A stretch of 64,000 bases of DNA, from positions 1,426,001 to 1,490,000 of the forward strand of contig NZ_LT906465.1 in assembly GCF_900187185.1 (NCBI RefSeq), read 5' to 3'. The DNA comes from Chryseobacterium taklimakanense. GTDB taxonomy: Bacteria; Bacteroidota; Bacteroidia; Flavobacteriales; Weeksellaceae. Under the pieces are notes generated by a model, which had not been told where the DNA came from, made no database searches, and saw nothing but the letters and a program-made list of their open reading frames with translations. Of the stretch, positions 25,062-34,544 are shown piece after piece (position 1 is the stretch's first letter; each line of letters opens with the position of its first letter). The translations under genes and the position numbers were made by a program.

Positions 25062-25813
25062 TTTTTGGAATTGTATTGTTTAGAACTGTATTTTCGTGAA
25101 GGTTTTTTGTAAACAGGTGCGGCATTAGCAATAGAATCTTTGGTAATGCTGTCCTGCTTTAAGCTGTCAATTCTCAGCTGCTGCAGTTTTTGCTGCTTTA
25201 GTTTTACTGAATCAGTGGTAATGCGGTGTGTGGAAGTGGTGACCGACAAATCATCAAAAGATTTTTTACCGAATAATCTCTCGCGCTGGGTAAAAGCCAG
25301 AACTATAATTCCCGTTATTGGCAAGATTAAAAGAAAAATCCAAAGCAGCGACCTGTTGAATTTATAATCACCTTCATTAGACGCAGCATTTTGTAGCGAT
25401 TTCAGATTCTGCAGTTTAATTTCCTCCAGACCATAATAATCCGGAGCGGATTTTTCAATTCTTTTCCCCAAAAACTTTACATCATTTTCCGTCTGATGAA
25501 ACTCGCCCAGCCCTTCGATGCTTAGAATATGGTTTTCTGCAAGCTGCTTTTTCCAGTAATCGGTCAGTTTTGCGATATGAGACTGAACCTCATCGTTCCC
25601 TGTACCCGATTTTTGTGAAATATACTGAACCAAATATGAATCTTTAATCTCATAATCTACATTGAAAGCCACTTCTTTGGCGGGCGGAAGGATGCTTTTG
25701 GTCTGTTCATCTACAACGGCCTTTGAATTTTTAAGAATAAATTCCCCAAAGCCCGGAACCGCCACCCGCTGATTTTCCTTTAAATATTCGACAATGTAAG
25801 ATGCGATATTCAT
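25028..25813 (-). CDS. membrane-anchored HU-CCDC81-domain protein
   Basis: A 261-residue protein. Residues 1-135 form two HU-like (HU-CCDC81 bacterial) repeats: MNIASYIVEYLKENQRVAVP with PGFGEFI, and NHILSIEGLGEFHQT. One transmembrane helix follows (about 172-195), and the tail is rich in Lys, Arg, Ser and Gln, ending KKWRKSKKRANR. In many Bacteroidota homologues a SPOR domain sits where this has a basic tail. The layout suggests a cytoplasmic HU-type domain held at the inner membrane. Ligand and role are unknown. Confidence 0.82.
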   Translation of the reverse strand: MNIASYIVEYLKENQRVAVPGFGEFILKNSKAVVDEQTKSILPPAKEVAFNVDYEIKDSYLVQYISQKSGTGNDEVQSHIAKLTDYWKKQLAENHILSIEGLGEFHQTENDVKFLGKRIEKSAPDYYGLEEIKLQNLKSLQNAASNEGDYKFNRSLLWIFLLILPITGIIVLAFTQRERLFGKKSFDDLSVTTSTHRITTDSVKLKQQKLQQLRIDSLKQDSITKDSIANAAPVYKKPSRKYSSKQYNSKKWRKSKKRANR

Positions 25814-25854
25814 AATGTGGGCAAATTTAACTAAAAAATATACGCTGCAAAATA

Positions 25855-25878
25855 CAAAAAGCCATCAGTTTGATGGCT
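25855..25878 (-). terminator. terminator of the TonB receptor gene
   Basis: On the minus strand AGCCATC, a five-base loop and GATGGCT followed by TTTTTG, 40 nt after the receptor stop codon. Confidence 0.85.
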
Positions 25879-25918
25879 TCCGATATGTGATTCTTTTTAA
25901 CATCCTTGAATTAATCTG

Positions 25919-28021
25919 TTATCTAAATTTCAATGAAATTCCGAACAAGAAATTTGTGCCGGCTTGCGAATAATAAACGGGTCCCTCCCAAACATAGCCG
26001 TTGCTCACGTAGTTTTGATTGAAAAGATTATTTACCAAAAGTTTAAGAGCTACATCAGTTCTGTTTAACTTCAAGTCGTACTGCGCATTAAGGTCGGTCA
26101 GAAAATAATCATTAAGCTTCAAATCAGGATTATTGGTGTTATCCAGATATTGCTCACCAACATACTGATTCTGAATTCCTAAACTGAAATTACTGAATGG
26201 CTTGATGTTTACCAATAAATTGGCAACAGTATTTGGCGAAAAAGAAATTGGTGTGTTCCCAAGGTTTTCGATACCATTGGCGCCTTCCTGCCTAAAATCT
26301 ATATTTTCATTTTTGCTTAAATTTAAATTGCCTGAAAGCTCAAGAAATTTTGAAACTTTGGCCAGTGCTGAAAGCTCGATCCCCGTCCGGAAAGATTTAC
26401 CGGAATTGGTACGGATGAAACCTCCAACATCATTAATTTCTCCGCTCAGTACCAACTGGTTTACATAGTGCATATAATAAGCATTTGCCGCTAGAGAAAA
26501 ATTGCTGCCGATATTTTTTTCAATTCCAGCTTCGAAATCGTGCAGTGTTTCCGGCTTTATATCCGGGTTTGCAAACAAATCATCACGGTTTGGCTCCCGG
26601 CTCGCCTGTGCATAGGACAGAAATAACTTCCCTGCCGGAATGTTATAATTCACACCCGCTTTCGGATTGAAAAATGTCCATTTTCTATTTAAATCAAACC
26701 CTTCATCATCGCCCTGCTGAAGGATTTTTGTATCGTAACTGATATTCCTTAACTGTAAATCGCCGAAAATTTCAAGTGCATTCAGTTTTACAATCGCTTT
26801 TGCAAAACCGGCAACTTCATTTTTTACCGAGCGGTTTCTGTAGTATTCATGCTCCTGGATCTGGGGAAAGAAAACGCCCGTCACATTTCCGTAATGCCTT
26901 CCAAAATATTGGTTACCAACAGCTCCAAAATTCAGGTCCACATTATTCAGTTTACCGTAAAGGGTAGAAACCACGCCATAGAAATCATTGTCGAGCCATT
27001 TTTTTCTGATGAAATCTGTCCTGGTCGCTGTTCCCTGATTTGGTAAATTATACTTTGAAAATTTAGCGTCCTGCTTGTAATTTTCATAATAGCCCTTGCC
27101 ATCGGTATAGTGCAGGGTTGTCTCAAGATTCCAGTTTGGGTTCAGATTCTGTTCCCATAGGAACTGATAATGTTTTTGGGTGTAGTTATCGGTTTCATTG
27201 TCATAGAAATCCACGATATTTTCCCAGTTTGCGTCATAAATCGCTCCTGAATTATTGAATTTAGGATTGGTTTCCCATGTTGTTTTATCAATTCCGTTCC
27301 ACGCCTGATACGTTTTTTCCTTACCCCCGAAAGCCATCAGACGCAATTTGGTTCTATTTTCTTCAAACAAAGCCGTGAAATTGTATGAATCTAAATTTGA
27401 AAAAGCCCTGTCGATATATCCGTCAGAGTGGATTTTTGTATAACGTCCCATAAGAGAAAGCCTGTTGTCCCAGAATTTTCCGGAACCTACTTCCGCGGAA
27501 TATTTATAGGTATTGAATGAGCCGTAGCTGTTATCGGATTTTATATAGAATTTTTCTTCAGGGTTTTTTGAAATCACATTTACACTGGCGCCAAACGCGG
27601 AAACACCGTTTGAAGAAGTTCCCACACCTCTCTGAATTAAGATCTGCGAAGCCGAACTCGCCAAGTCCGGAACATCAACGAAGAATGTTCCCTGCGATTC
27701 CGAATCGTTATAAGGTACACCATTCATCATCACATTGATTGAAGTTCCGCCAACGCCTCGTATGCGGAATCCTGTGTAACCAACGCCATTTCCGGCATCA
27801 GAAGTCGTAACTACCGATGTTTGGTTTTTGAGCAAAACCGGTAAATCCTGGCCAAGGTTTTTCTTGCCAAGGTCTTTTTCTACATTGATGATTTCTTTGG
27901 AAACAGGCAACCTTTTTGTGAAATTGATAGCCTCGATCTGTGACTCACTGATTGTGTCGTTCTGTACCTGTGCGTACAGCATTGCAGGACCGATCAGTCC
28001 TAAAAAAAACAAACCTTTCAT
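25919..28021 (-). CDS. TonB-dependent receptor under TPP riboswitch (probable thiamin-type uptake)
   Basis: Outer-membrane receptor of 700 residues. Signal peptide residues 1-18 (cleavage after YAQ or nearby), plug domain about 40-165 with TGFRIRGVGGTSINVMMNGV and GVSAFGASVNVISKNP, then a 22-strand-type barrel to the C-terminal aromatic residue (FGISLKFR). It has no N-terminal carboxypeptidase-like domain. A clear TPP aptamer (28138-28212) lies upstream on the same strand, so the substrate is probably thiamin, a thiamin phosphate or a precursor, like the OMR1 receptors predicted in Bacteroidota by comparative genomics. No inner-membrane PnuT or thiamin gene lies next to it. Confidence 0.93.
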   Translation of the reverse strand: MKGLFFLGLIGPAMLYAQVQNDTISESQIEAINFTKRLPVSKEIINVEKDLGKKNLGQDLPVLLKNQTSVVTTSDAGNGVGYTGFRIRGVGGTSINVMMNGVPYNDSESQGTFFVDVPDLASSASQILIQRGVGTSSNGVSAFGASVNVISKNPEEKFYIKSDNSYGSFNTYKYSAEVGSGKFWDNRLSLMGRYTKIHSDGYIDRAFSNLDSYNFTALFEENRTKLRLMAFGGKEKTYQAWNGIDKTTWETNPKFNNSGAIYDANWENIVDFYDNETDNYTQKHYQFLWEQNLNPNWNLETTLHYTDGKGYYENYKQDAKFSKYNLPNQGTATRTDFIRKKWLDNDFYGVVSTLYGKLNNVDLNFGAVGNQYFGRHYGNVTGVFFPQIQEHEYYRNRSVKNEVAGFAKAIVKLNALEIFGDLQLRNISYDTKILQQGDDEGFDLNRKWTFFNPKAGVNYNIPAGKLFLSYAQASREPNRDDLFANPDIKPETLHDFEAGIEKNIGSNFSLAANAYYMHYVNQLVLSGEINDVGGFIRTNSGKSFRTGIELSALAKVSKFLELSGNLNLSKNENIDFRQEGANGIENLGNTPISFSPNTVANLLVNIKPFSNFSLGIQNQYVGEQYLDNTNNPDLKLNDYFLTDLNAQYDLKLNRTDVALKLLVNNLFNQNYVSNGYVWEGPVYYSQAGTNFLFGISLKFR

Positions 28022-28071
28022 TCTTTTAATTTTTTTTAATTAATTGAATAAAAGGGGCGATTAAATTAATG

Positions 28072-28107
28072 TAACAATTTATCAATGGAACAGTTTACCC
28101 ATTGTTA
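28072..28107 (-). other. overlapping inverted repeats between TPP aptamer and start codon
   Basis: In the leader RNA (minus strand) CAATGG can pair with CCATTG across a ten-base loop, while TAACAAT, which overlaps the first arm, can pair with ATTGTTA farther downstream. The two pairings use the same 5' bases and exclude each other. This is the kind of arrangement expected in a riboswitch expression platform, but no U-run follows it. Confidence 0.35.
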
Positions 28108-28137
28108 GACTGCTACATTTTTAGATTGGTACATTTG

Positions 28138-28212
28138 CAACGCATCCCTAAACAGCATTACCTGTTCCAGGTTCATTGGGTATAATCTCAGCCGCGACTG
28201 CAGCACCCCTTT
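28138..28212 (-). ncRNA. TPP riboswitch aptamer
   Basis: Read on the minus strand, the THI-box elements are all present in order: GGGGTGC, GCTGAGA, TACCC, GAACCTGGAACAGGTAATGC and finally AGGGATG. The spacing is normal and the P3 loop is short. It lies 117 nt before the start of the TonB-dependent receptor and immediately after the end of the WG-repeat gene. Binding of thiamin pyrophosphate would reduce receptor expression. Confidence 0.95.
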
Positions 28213-28242
28213 TTTCTAACCGCGAAAATATGAAATTTTTAT

Positions 28243-28998
28243 TTAATACGCCGTATTCTTGTCATCCACATAAAAATAATTTTTTCCGTCGGTAGTCACT
28301 TCGAAAAGGCGCGCTAGTTTCCAGCTGAAATTTCTTTTGATGTCAGAATAAATGAATGGGATCACGACTTTATTATTAATATCAATAACTCCAAACTTAT
28401 TGTTGTATGAAGCGATGATCATTGGATGTTTCAAATCGTCGCCCTCCATGATGTGAAGGTACTCGTACTGAGGATAAATTTGATAATGGCGGTAATCTTC
28501 CGCGTTTTCAAACCTGGAATCTTCAATAACGCCGTAGTAGCCCTGCCTGTTATAGGCATGAAAGAGTTGCTTTTTATATTCGAAAGGACATTTTGCCAAA
28601 TCAGAATCCTGGTATTTGTAAACCCTTTTTCCGGTATAGTCAATTCTGTAGTCCACTCCGTTAAGCCTTACAGACGCGTATTTATCAGTACCATATTTTT
28701 TAGCCTTCTCATTCTTTGAATTCAGCAGGTTGCAGTCCTCACCGTAAAACCCGACATTGCTGTATTGGTGCGGAATGACCACTTTGCCTTTCTGATTGAT
28801 AAAACCAAATTTCCCATTCTTTTTTTGCGGAATAAGGGCCGGGATTGAATCATTTACTTTAGTAAGATCAGGATTTGCTTTCGGAACTGCCGTTTTTTTA
28901 GCCACAGGCTTTGCCGCGGGCTTCTTGACATATTTTGTTTGTGCACCGATATTGATAACAAGGCTCAACGCAAATAATAGGCTCAAAATCTTCTTCAT
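28243..28998 (-). CDS. secreted WG-repeat protein
   Basis: A 251-residue protein with a signal peptide (1-19, ending NIGAQ) and a Lys/Ala/Pro-rich linker at 21-45. It then has KWG-type units such as GKFGFINQKGKVVIPHQYSN (about 62-81) and NKFGVIDINNKVVIPFIYSD (about 206-225). WG repeats are common in envelope proteins of Bacteroidota and have no known enzymatic role. The gene is monocistronic, divergent from aconitase, and its end abuts the TPP riboswitch. Confidence 0.83.
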   Translation of the reverse strand: MKKILSLLFALSLVINIGAQTKYVKKPAAKPVAKKTAVPKANPDLTKVNDSIPALIPQKKNGKFGFINQKGKVVIPHQYSNVGFYGEDCNLLNSKNEKAKKYGTDKYASVRLNGVDYRIDYTGKRVYKYQDSDLAKCPFEYKKQLFHAYNRQGYYGVIEDSRFENAEDYRHYQIYPQYEYLHIMEGDDLKHPMIIASYNNKFGVIDINNKVVIPFIYSDIKRNFSWKLARLFEVTTDGKNYFYVDDKNTAY

Positions 28999-29127
28999 AA
29001 GTTGTCTTTTTTCAAAATCGCTGCCAAAAATAATAAATTAAAAGTTTAAGACTTTGAAAATAGATTTGCAGCATATGATTTATTTATAAACTTGATGAAA
29101 ACCATTCTTAAAATCTGCAATTTTTCG

Positions 29128-29135
29128 TAAATTTG
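29128..29135 (+). promoter_or_regulatory. aconitase promoter core
   Basis: TAAATTTG matches the TAnnTTTG -7 consensus, 38 nt before the ATG. No clear -33 TTTG is present. Confidence 0.5.
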
Positions 29136-29172
29136 AAAATTCCAATTTATATAATCAAAAACATTTTACAAT

Positions 29173-31446
29173 ATGACTTTTGACATTGATATGATTAAAA
29201 AAGTGTACGAGCGCTACCCGGAACGCATTGCGAAAGCTCGCGAAGTGGTAGGAAAACCGCTTACACTTGCTGAAAAAATCCTTTACACCCACCTTTGGGA
29301 AGGCAATGCAACACAGGCTTACGAAAGAGGAAATTCTTATGTAGATTTTGCTCCGGACAGGGTGGCGATGCAGGATGCAACTGCGCAAATGGCACTTCTG
29401 CAGTTTATGCAGGCCGGGAAAGCAAAGGTTGCCGTACCCTCCACCGCTCACGCAGACCATTTAATCCAAGCAAGAGTAGGTGCCGAAGCAGATTTGCAGG
29501 AAGGTATCAATAAAAATTCAGAAGTTTTTAATTTCTTAAGTTCAGTTTGCGATAAATACGGAATCGGTTTCTGGAAGCCGGGCGCCGGAATTATACACCA
29601 GGTGGTTTTAGAAAACTATGCCTTCCCTGGCGGAATGATGATCGGAACTGACTCTCACACCGTAAATGCAGGAGGCCTGGGAATGGTAGCGATCGGAGTT
29701 GGAGGCGCGGATGCTGTGGATGTAATGGCCGGAATGGCCTGGGAACTGAAAATGCCAAAACTCATCGGTGTAAAATTAACCGGAAAAATGAGCGGCTGGA
29801 CTTCCGCAAAAGACGTGATTCTTAAAGTTGCAGGTATCCTTACCGTAAAAGGGGGAACCGGCTGTATCGTAGAATATTTTGGTGAAGGCGCGCAATCGCT
29901 TTCTGCAACAGGAAAGGGCACAATCTGTAACATGGGTGCAGAAATCGGTGCCACAACTTCTACTTTCGGTTATGATGATTCTATGAGAAGATATCTGGCT
30001 GCAACCGGAAGACAGGATGTGGTGGATGCTGCAGACCAAATTGCTGAACATTTAACGGGTGACGCAGAAGTTTATGCAAACCCTGAACAGTATTTCGACC
30101 AGGTTATTGAAATTAATTTGTCTGAATTGACGCCGCATCTAAACGGACCTTTTACACCGGACTTGGCGACACCTGTTGCGGAATTCCGTGACAAGGCTGA
30201 AGAAAACGGCTGGCCTCTGGACGTAGAATGGGCACTGATCGGTTCTTGTACGAATTCCTCTTATGAAGATTTATCAAGAGCGGCTTCTATCGTAGAAGAT
30301 GCTGTGGCGAAAGGCGTGAAACCAAAAGCAATTTTAGGAATCAATCCAGGTTCTGAGCAGGTAAAATTCACCGCTGAAAGAGACGGATTCCTTAATTCAT
30401 TCAGAAAATTTGAAAACGCAAGAATCTTTACCAACGCCTGTGGACCGTGCATCGGACAATGGGACAGAGAGGGTGCAGAAAAAGGCGAGAAAAACTCCAT
30501 CATACACTCCTTCAACAGAAACTTTGCAAAAAGAGCGGACGGTAACCCAAATACACACGCTTTCGTAGCATCTCCGGAAATGGTGGCTGCGGTTGCGATT
30601 TCAGGAAGATTAGACTTTAATCCAATTACAGATACTTTAACCAACGCTAACGGAGAACAGGTAAAACTGGATGAGCCAAAAGGTTCTGAACTCCCTGAAA
30701 AAGGTTTTGATGTAGATGACAACGGTTACCAGGCGCCATCTGAAGACGGAAGTAACGTTCAGGTTATTGTAAACCCAACCTCAGACAGGCTTCAGTTGCT
30801 TGAGCCATTCCAACCTTGGGACGGCAAAAATATTGAAGGTGCAAAAGTTTTGATTAAAGCCTTCGGAAAATGTACAACTGACCATATTTCTATGGCTGGA
30901 CCTTGGCTGAAATACCGCGGACACTTGGATAATATTTCCAACAATATGTTGATCGGCGCCGTAAACGCTTACAACATGGAAACCAATAAAGTGAAAAACC
31001 AACTGACCGGTGAATACGGCGAAGTTCCTACAGTACAGAGAGCGTACAAGGCAGCCGGTATTCCTTCGATTGTTGTGGGCGACGAAAACTACGGTGAAGG
31101 TTCGTCCAGAGAACATGCCGCAATGGAACCAAGACATTTGGGTGTAAAAGCAGTTTTGGTAAAATCTTTCGCGCGTATCCACGAAACGAACCTGAAAAAA
31201 CAGGGAATGCTTGGTTTAACGTTTGCCGATAAAGCAGATTATGATAAAATTCAGGAAGATGATACCGTAAACTTCCTTGATCTTGATCAGTTTGCTCCAG
31301 GGAAACCACTAACACTTGAATTCGTGCATGCTGACGGAACAAAGGATACCGTATTTGCAAACCACACTTATAACGATCAGCAGATAGGCTGGTTTAAAGC
31401 AGGATCTGCGCTTAACCTGATCGCACAGGAAGCTCAGAATTCCTAA
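29173..31446 (+). CDS. aconitate hydratase (mitochondrial-type)
   Basis: Interconverts citrate and isocitrate in the TCA cycle. The 757-residue size and the start [20 protein letters not shown] match the mitochondrial-type enzyme rather than bacterial AcnA or AcnB. The three cluster cysteines are in [12 protein letters not shown] (about 356-367) and [10 protein letters not shown] (about 421-430). The swivel domain carries [19 protein letters not shown] (about 637-655). It is monocistronic, with a terminator at 31498-31523. Confidence 0.96.
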   Translation: MTFDIDMIKKVYERYPERIAKAREVVGKPLTLAEKILYTHLWEGNATQAYERGNSYVDFAPDRVAMQDATAQMALLQFMQAGKAKVAVPSTAHADHLIQARVGAEADLQEGINKNSEVFNFLSSVCDKYGIGFWKPGAGIIHQVVLENYAFPGGMMIGTDSHTVNAGGLGMVAIGVGGADAVDVMAGMAWELKMPKLIGVKLTGKMSGWTSAKDVILKVAGILTVKGGTGCIVEYFGEGAQSLSATGKGTICNMGAEIGATTSTFGYDDSMRRYLAATGRQDVVDAADQIAEHLTGDAEVYANPEQYFDQVIEINLSELTPHLNGPFTPDLATPVAEFRDKAEENGWPLDVEWALIGSCTNSSYEDLSRAASIVEDAVAKGVKPKAILGINPGSEQVKFTAERDGFLNSFRKFENARIFTNACGPCIGQWDREGAEKGEKNSIIHSFNRNFAKRADGNPNTHAFVASPEMVAAVAISGRLDFNPITDTLTNANGEQVKLDEPKGSELPEKGFDVDDNGYQAPSEDGSNVQVIVNPTSDRLQLLEPFQPWDGKNIEGAKVLIKAFGKCTTDHISMAGPWLKYRGHLDNISNNMLIGAVNAYNMETNKVKNQLTGEYGEVPTVQRAYKAAGIPSIVVGDENYGEGSSREHAAMEPRHLGVKAVLVKSFARIHETNLKKQGMLGLTFADKADYDKIQEDDTVNFLDLDQFAPGKPLTLEFVHADGTKDTVFANHTYNDQQIGWFKAGSALNLIAQEAQNS

Positions 31447-31497
31447 AATGCAAACCAATTCTTCAAAGATTTCTAATCGCTGAAGGATTCTGAAACA

Positions 31498-31523
31498 GAC
31501 CGCTCTTTTTGAGCGGTTTTTTT
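31498..31523 (+). terminator. terminator of aconitase
   Basis: ACCGCTC, five T as loop, GAGCGGT, then a run of T, about 50 nt after the stop codon. Confidence 0.88.
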
Positions 31524-31600
31524 GTTAAAAATATATTAAATGTTTATTTGAAAAGTAACAAAAACCGTTTTCAGTTGTCTAATGCAGCATATAAAGAATT

Positions 31601-33718
31601 ATGAAGCATAAACATTTACTGATAGCAGGACTTTTTCTGTCCGCCAATTTTTATTTTGCACAACAAAAACCCACAGAAAAAGAAACCAAAATAGACGAGG
31701 TTACCATTGTAAAAACCAAAAAAGCCGTAGAACAGAAAGCCGACCGTACCATTTTCGATTTTTCCGAACAGGCGCACCTCAACAGTGGAACGGTGATGGA
31801 CGGCGTGAAGAAACTTCCGGGATTAGTGGTTACCGACATCGCCGGAATGATGTACCAGGGGAAACTGCTGGATGTATATATGGACGGTAGACCCCTGAAC
31901 ATTACCAGCAACGAACTGAATAGCTTTTTGGAAGGAATGCCGGCCAACGCCGTGGAGCGCATCGAAATCATCACACAACCGGGCGCGGAATTTCCGGCAA
32001 CTTCAGGCGGTGCTATTCTTAATATTATTACTTCAAAAACAGCGAGAAATTATCTTACTGCAACCTATTCCGGGAATTACAGTTTTACCAATTATGATAA
32101 ATTTCGCCAGAGAACCAATAACTCCTTGAGTTTAAATTCCAGAAACAAGGTTTTTGCATGGCAACTGAATATCGGTCAAAATTATCGTGAAGGTATGATG
32201 AACGGAACAATTGATGACCTTTCCGGCACCTTTACCGATTTCTACAGGCGAGGATATTTCGCCAAAGCAGGAATGACCTTTGAACTGGGTAACGACGACC
32301 GGCTTTTGCTGAATTATGATGTTTACCACAATAATAATGACAGTTACACCTTAAGCCACGGAAAATACAACGGCAATACTTTCCAGTCCAGCGATTTGGC
32401 GAATTCTTTAAATTTGAGAAACGAAGCGGTGGCTACCTATCAAAAACGCTTCGACGACAAGAATAAAAAACTCGATTTTAAATTGAGTTATACCAGCGCT
32501 AATTCCGATTTCGACCAGCAGAATTTCAATATCAATCAAAATGTTCTGCAAAACGATTCTGATTTGAATAATGTTACCTTCAAGGTGGATTATTCCCAAC
32601 CCGTGAAAATTCTGGATGAGGGCAAAATAAGTCTTGGCGGACTGTATGAGAAGCAGAATTTCCAAACCTCAAGCAAAGGCATACAAAACCTTGATTATCA
32701 AAGGCAAACCGCTTCTTCATACGCTGAAATTCAGGCAAAGCTAAAACAGTTCGATTTCACGTTGGGAACCAGAGCGGAAGATTACGACATTTCCGGATAT
32801 GCGGGAAATACGGCCTTAACACCATTCAAAAAATTTAAACTTTTTCCGAATGCCAGTGTGCAGTACAACTTTATGAAACAGGTTTATTTTGCTTTGAATT
32901 ATAACAAGAAAATCAATTTGCCAAGCATTTCAGCCTTAAATCCAAATAACACGACTTACCAAAATCCAAATTCTGTTTCAACGGGAAATCCCAATTTGCA
33001 GCCTACTATTTTTGACAATTACGAAGCGAAAATCTCTGCCTTCGATTACGCATTTATAGGTTACAGCGTGAGCCACGCCAAAAATCAGTTGGCACAGATG
33101 GTAACAAGAAACGGCGATATCATTACCAATAAACAGATGAATATTCCTGAAATGAACATCCGGAATTTCAATGTGGGGCTGCCGATTCCGTTTATGATTT
33201 TCACAAAACCGCTGAGTGAGATTATGAAATTCAATTTCAATCCGGATAAAATTAATTTCCTGTACATCTACGCCGCGAATCAAAAACACGTAATCCCAAA
33301 TCTGGACACCAAGTCGTTTTGGATGTTCAATCTGATGTCGCAGCTGATCCTGCCGAAAGATATCAAACTCACCGCAAATTATTTCTACATACAGCCCAAC
33401 GCCAGTTATTTCTATTTCGTTTCAGAAAAACCAATCGGGAACTCTGTAGATTTAACTTTATCTAAAAAATTTATGAAAGACCGACTGAGCGTTTCTGTTT
33501 TTGCCAACGATATTTTCAATGGTCAGCAAATGGCTTTCCGCTCTGTGGAAACACCAAATGTAAGATTAAGCAATAAAAATGATAGCCGTAGTTTTGGGTT
33601 TTCGTTAAATTATAAAATTCCGACTAAAAACAAACTCGCCAAAGAAGCACCGAATATGCTGAACCAGGAGAAAAAAGATGATAGCGGAGGAATTCTTCCG
33701 CAAGACAACAATCAGTAA
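31601..33718 (+). CDS. outer-membrane beta-barrel protein (TonB-receptor-like)
   Basis: A 705-residue protein with a signal peptide (1-20, ending FYFAQ), a short plug-like domain (about 35-145: KLPGLVVTDIAGMMYQGKLL, GAEFPATSGGAILNIITSKT) and a long barrel. It belongs to the OMP_b-brl_3 type of Bacteroidota receptors. The FDF/plug pattern is that of a TonB-dependent receptor without the CarboxypepD domain. No inner-membrane partner lies nearby and the substrate is unknown. The C-terminus is rich in Lys/Asp after the barrel (EKKDDSGGILPQDNNQ). Confidence 0.88.
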   Translation: MKHKHLLIAGLFLSANFYFAQQKPTEKETKIDEVTIVKTKKAVEQKADRTIFDFSEQAHLNSGTVMDGVKKLPGLVVTDIAGMMYQGKLLDVYMDGRPLNITSNELNSFLEGMPANAVERIEIITQPGAEFPATSGGAILNIITSKTARNYLTATYSGNYSFTNYDKFRQRTNNSLSLNSRNKVFAWQLNIGQNYREGMMNGTIDDLSGTFTDFYRRGYFAKAGMTFELGNDDRLLLNYDVYHNNNDSYTLSHGKYNGNTFQSSDLANSLNLRNEAVATYQKRFDDKNKKLDFKLSYTSANSDFDQQNFNINQNVLQNDSDLNNVTFKVDYSQPVKILDEGKISLGGLYEKQNFQTSSKGIQNLDYQRQTASSYAEIQAKLKQFDFTLGTRAEDYDISGYAGNTALTPFKKFKLFPNASVQYNFMKQVYFALNYNKKINLPSISALNPNNTTYQNPNSVSTGNPNLQPTIFDNYEAKISAFDYAFIGYSVSHAKNQLAQMVTRNGDIITNKQMNIPEMNIRNFNVGLPIPFMIFTKPLSEIMKFNFNPDKINFLYIYAANQKHVIPNLDTKSFWMFNLMSQLILPKDIKLTANYFYIQPNASYFYFVSEKPIGNSVDLTLSKKFMKDRLSVSVFANDIFNGQQMAFRSVETPNVRLSNKNDSRSFGFSLNYKIPTKNKLAKEAPNMLNQEKKDDSGGILPQDNNQ

Positions 33719-33724
33719 TATTAT

Positions 33725-33750
33725 AAAGTTGGAATTTTTTTCCAACTTTT
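33725..33750 (+). terminator. terminator of the beta-barrel gene
   Basis: AAAGTTGGAA and TTCCAACTTT(TT) form a stem around a T-rich loop seven bases after the stop codon. Confidence 0.8.
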
Positions 33751-33839
33751 TCAGTTTAAAAGAGGCTGGATTACGAAACAAGTATTATTTTTTGGAAGTG
33801 AATGGAAACTTCATATTAAATTCTCTATTTGAACGGTTA

Positions 33840-34541
33840 CTATGCTTCGCAAGCTCTCCAAACTGCATCGTTGTTCGGCACTGGAGCAATGATTTCAATA
33901 TTCTCCTTAGTTACGGGATGAACGAAAACCAGTTTTCTGGCGTGCAGCGAAATTCCACCATCGGGGTTTGATCGCGGCGCACCATATTTCAGATCTCCCT
34001 TTATCGGAACCCCGGTTTTGGAAAGCTGGGCACGGATCTGGTGATGGCGGCCGGTTTCCAGATCAACTTCAAGGAGAAGATAATGATCTAAAGTCTTTAA
34101 AACCTGATAAGTTAAGATCGCCTCTTTTGCACCTTCGGTAACTTTTGGAAACACAACCGCTTTATTGTTTTTCTCGTTTTTTTTGAGGTAATGAACCAGT
34201 CGCTGGCTTTGCGGAATCATTTCCTTGGCTACCACTGCCCAATATGTTTTTTTGATTTCACGGTTTTTCACCATTTGGGTCAGGCGTGACAGTGCTTTTG
34301 AAGTTTTGGCGTAAATCACCAAACCCGAAGTAGGCCTGTCGATACGGTGAACGAGGCCGAGAAAGACGTTTCCCGATTTTTCGTCACGGATTTTGATGAA
34401 ATTTTTGATGGACTCCAAAAGAGATTCGTCGCCGGTTTTATCACCCTGAACCAATTGTCCAACTTTTTTGTTGATGACCAAAAGATGATTGTCTTCGTAA
34501 ACAATTTGTGATGCTTCAAATTTCTGGGTTCGGGTTTCCAT
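33840..34541 (-). CDS. RluA-family pseudouridine synthase
   Basis: Converts uridine to pseudouridine in rRNA or tRNA. The catalytic Asp is in GLVHRIDRPTSGLVIYAK (about 62-79), and ETGRHHQIRAQLSK (about 160-173) and GDLKYGAP complete the family pattern. At 233 residues it lacks the N-terminal S4 domain. Target site cannot be read. It starts 3 nt after the TauE/SafE stop, so it is the last gene of a small minus-strand operon. Confidence 0.93.
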   Translation of the reverse strand: METRTQKFEASQIVYEDNHLLVINKKVGQLVQGDKTGDESLLESIKNFIKIRDEKSGNVFLGLVHRIDRPTSGLVIYAKTSKALSRLTQMVKNREIKKTYWAVVAKEMIPQSQRLVHYLKKNEKNNKAVVFPKVTEGAKEAILTYQVLKTLDHYLLLEVDLETGRHHQIRAQLSKTGVPIKGDLKYGAPRSNPDGGISLHARKLVFVHPVTKENIEIIAPVPNNDAVWRACEA

Positions 34542-34544
34542 TTT

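Noticed and set aside
28022-28071. Intrinsic terminator in the TonB receptor leader
   Set aside because: The T-rich stretch next to the start codon is not preceded by a stable hairpin, so the riboswitch probably does not work by simple intrinsic termination.
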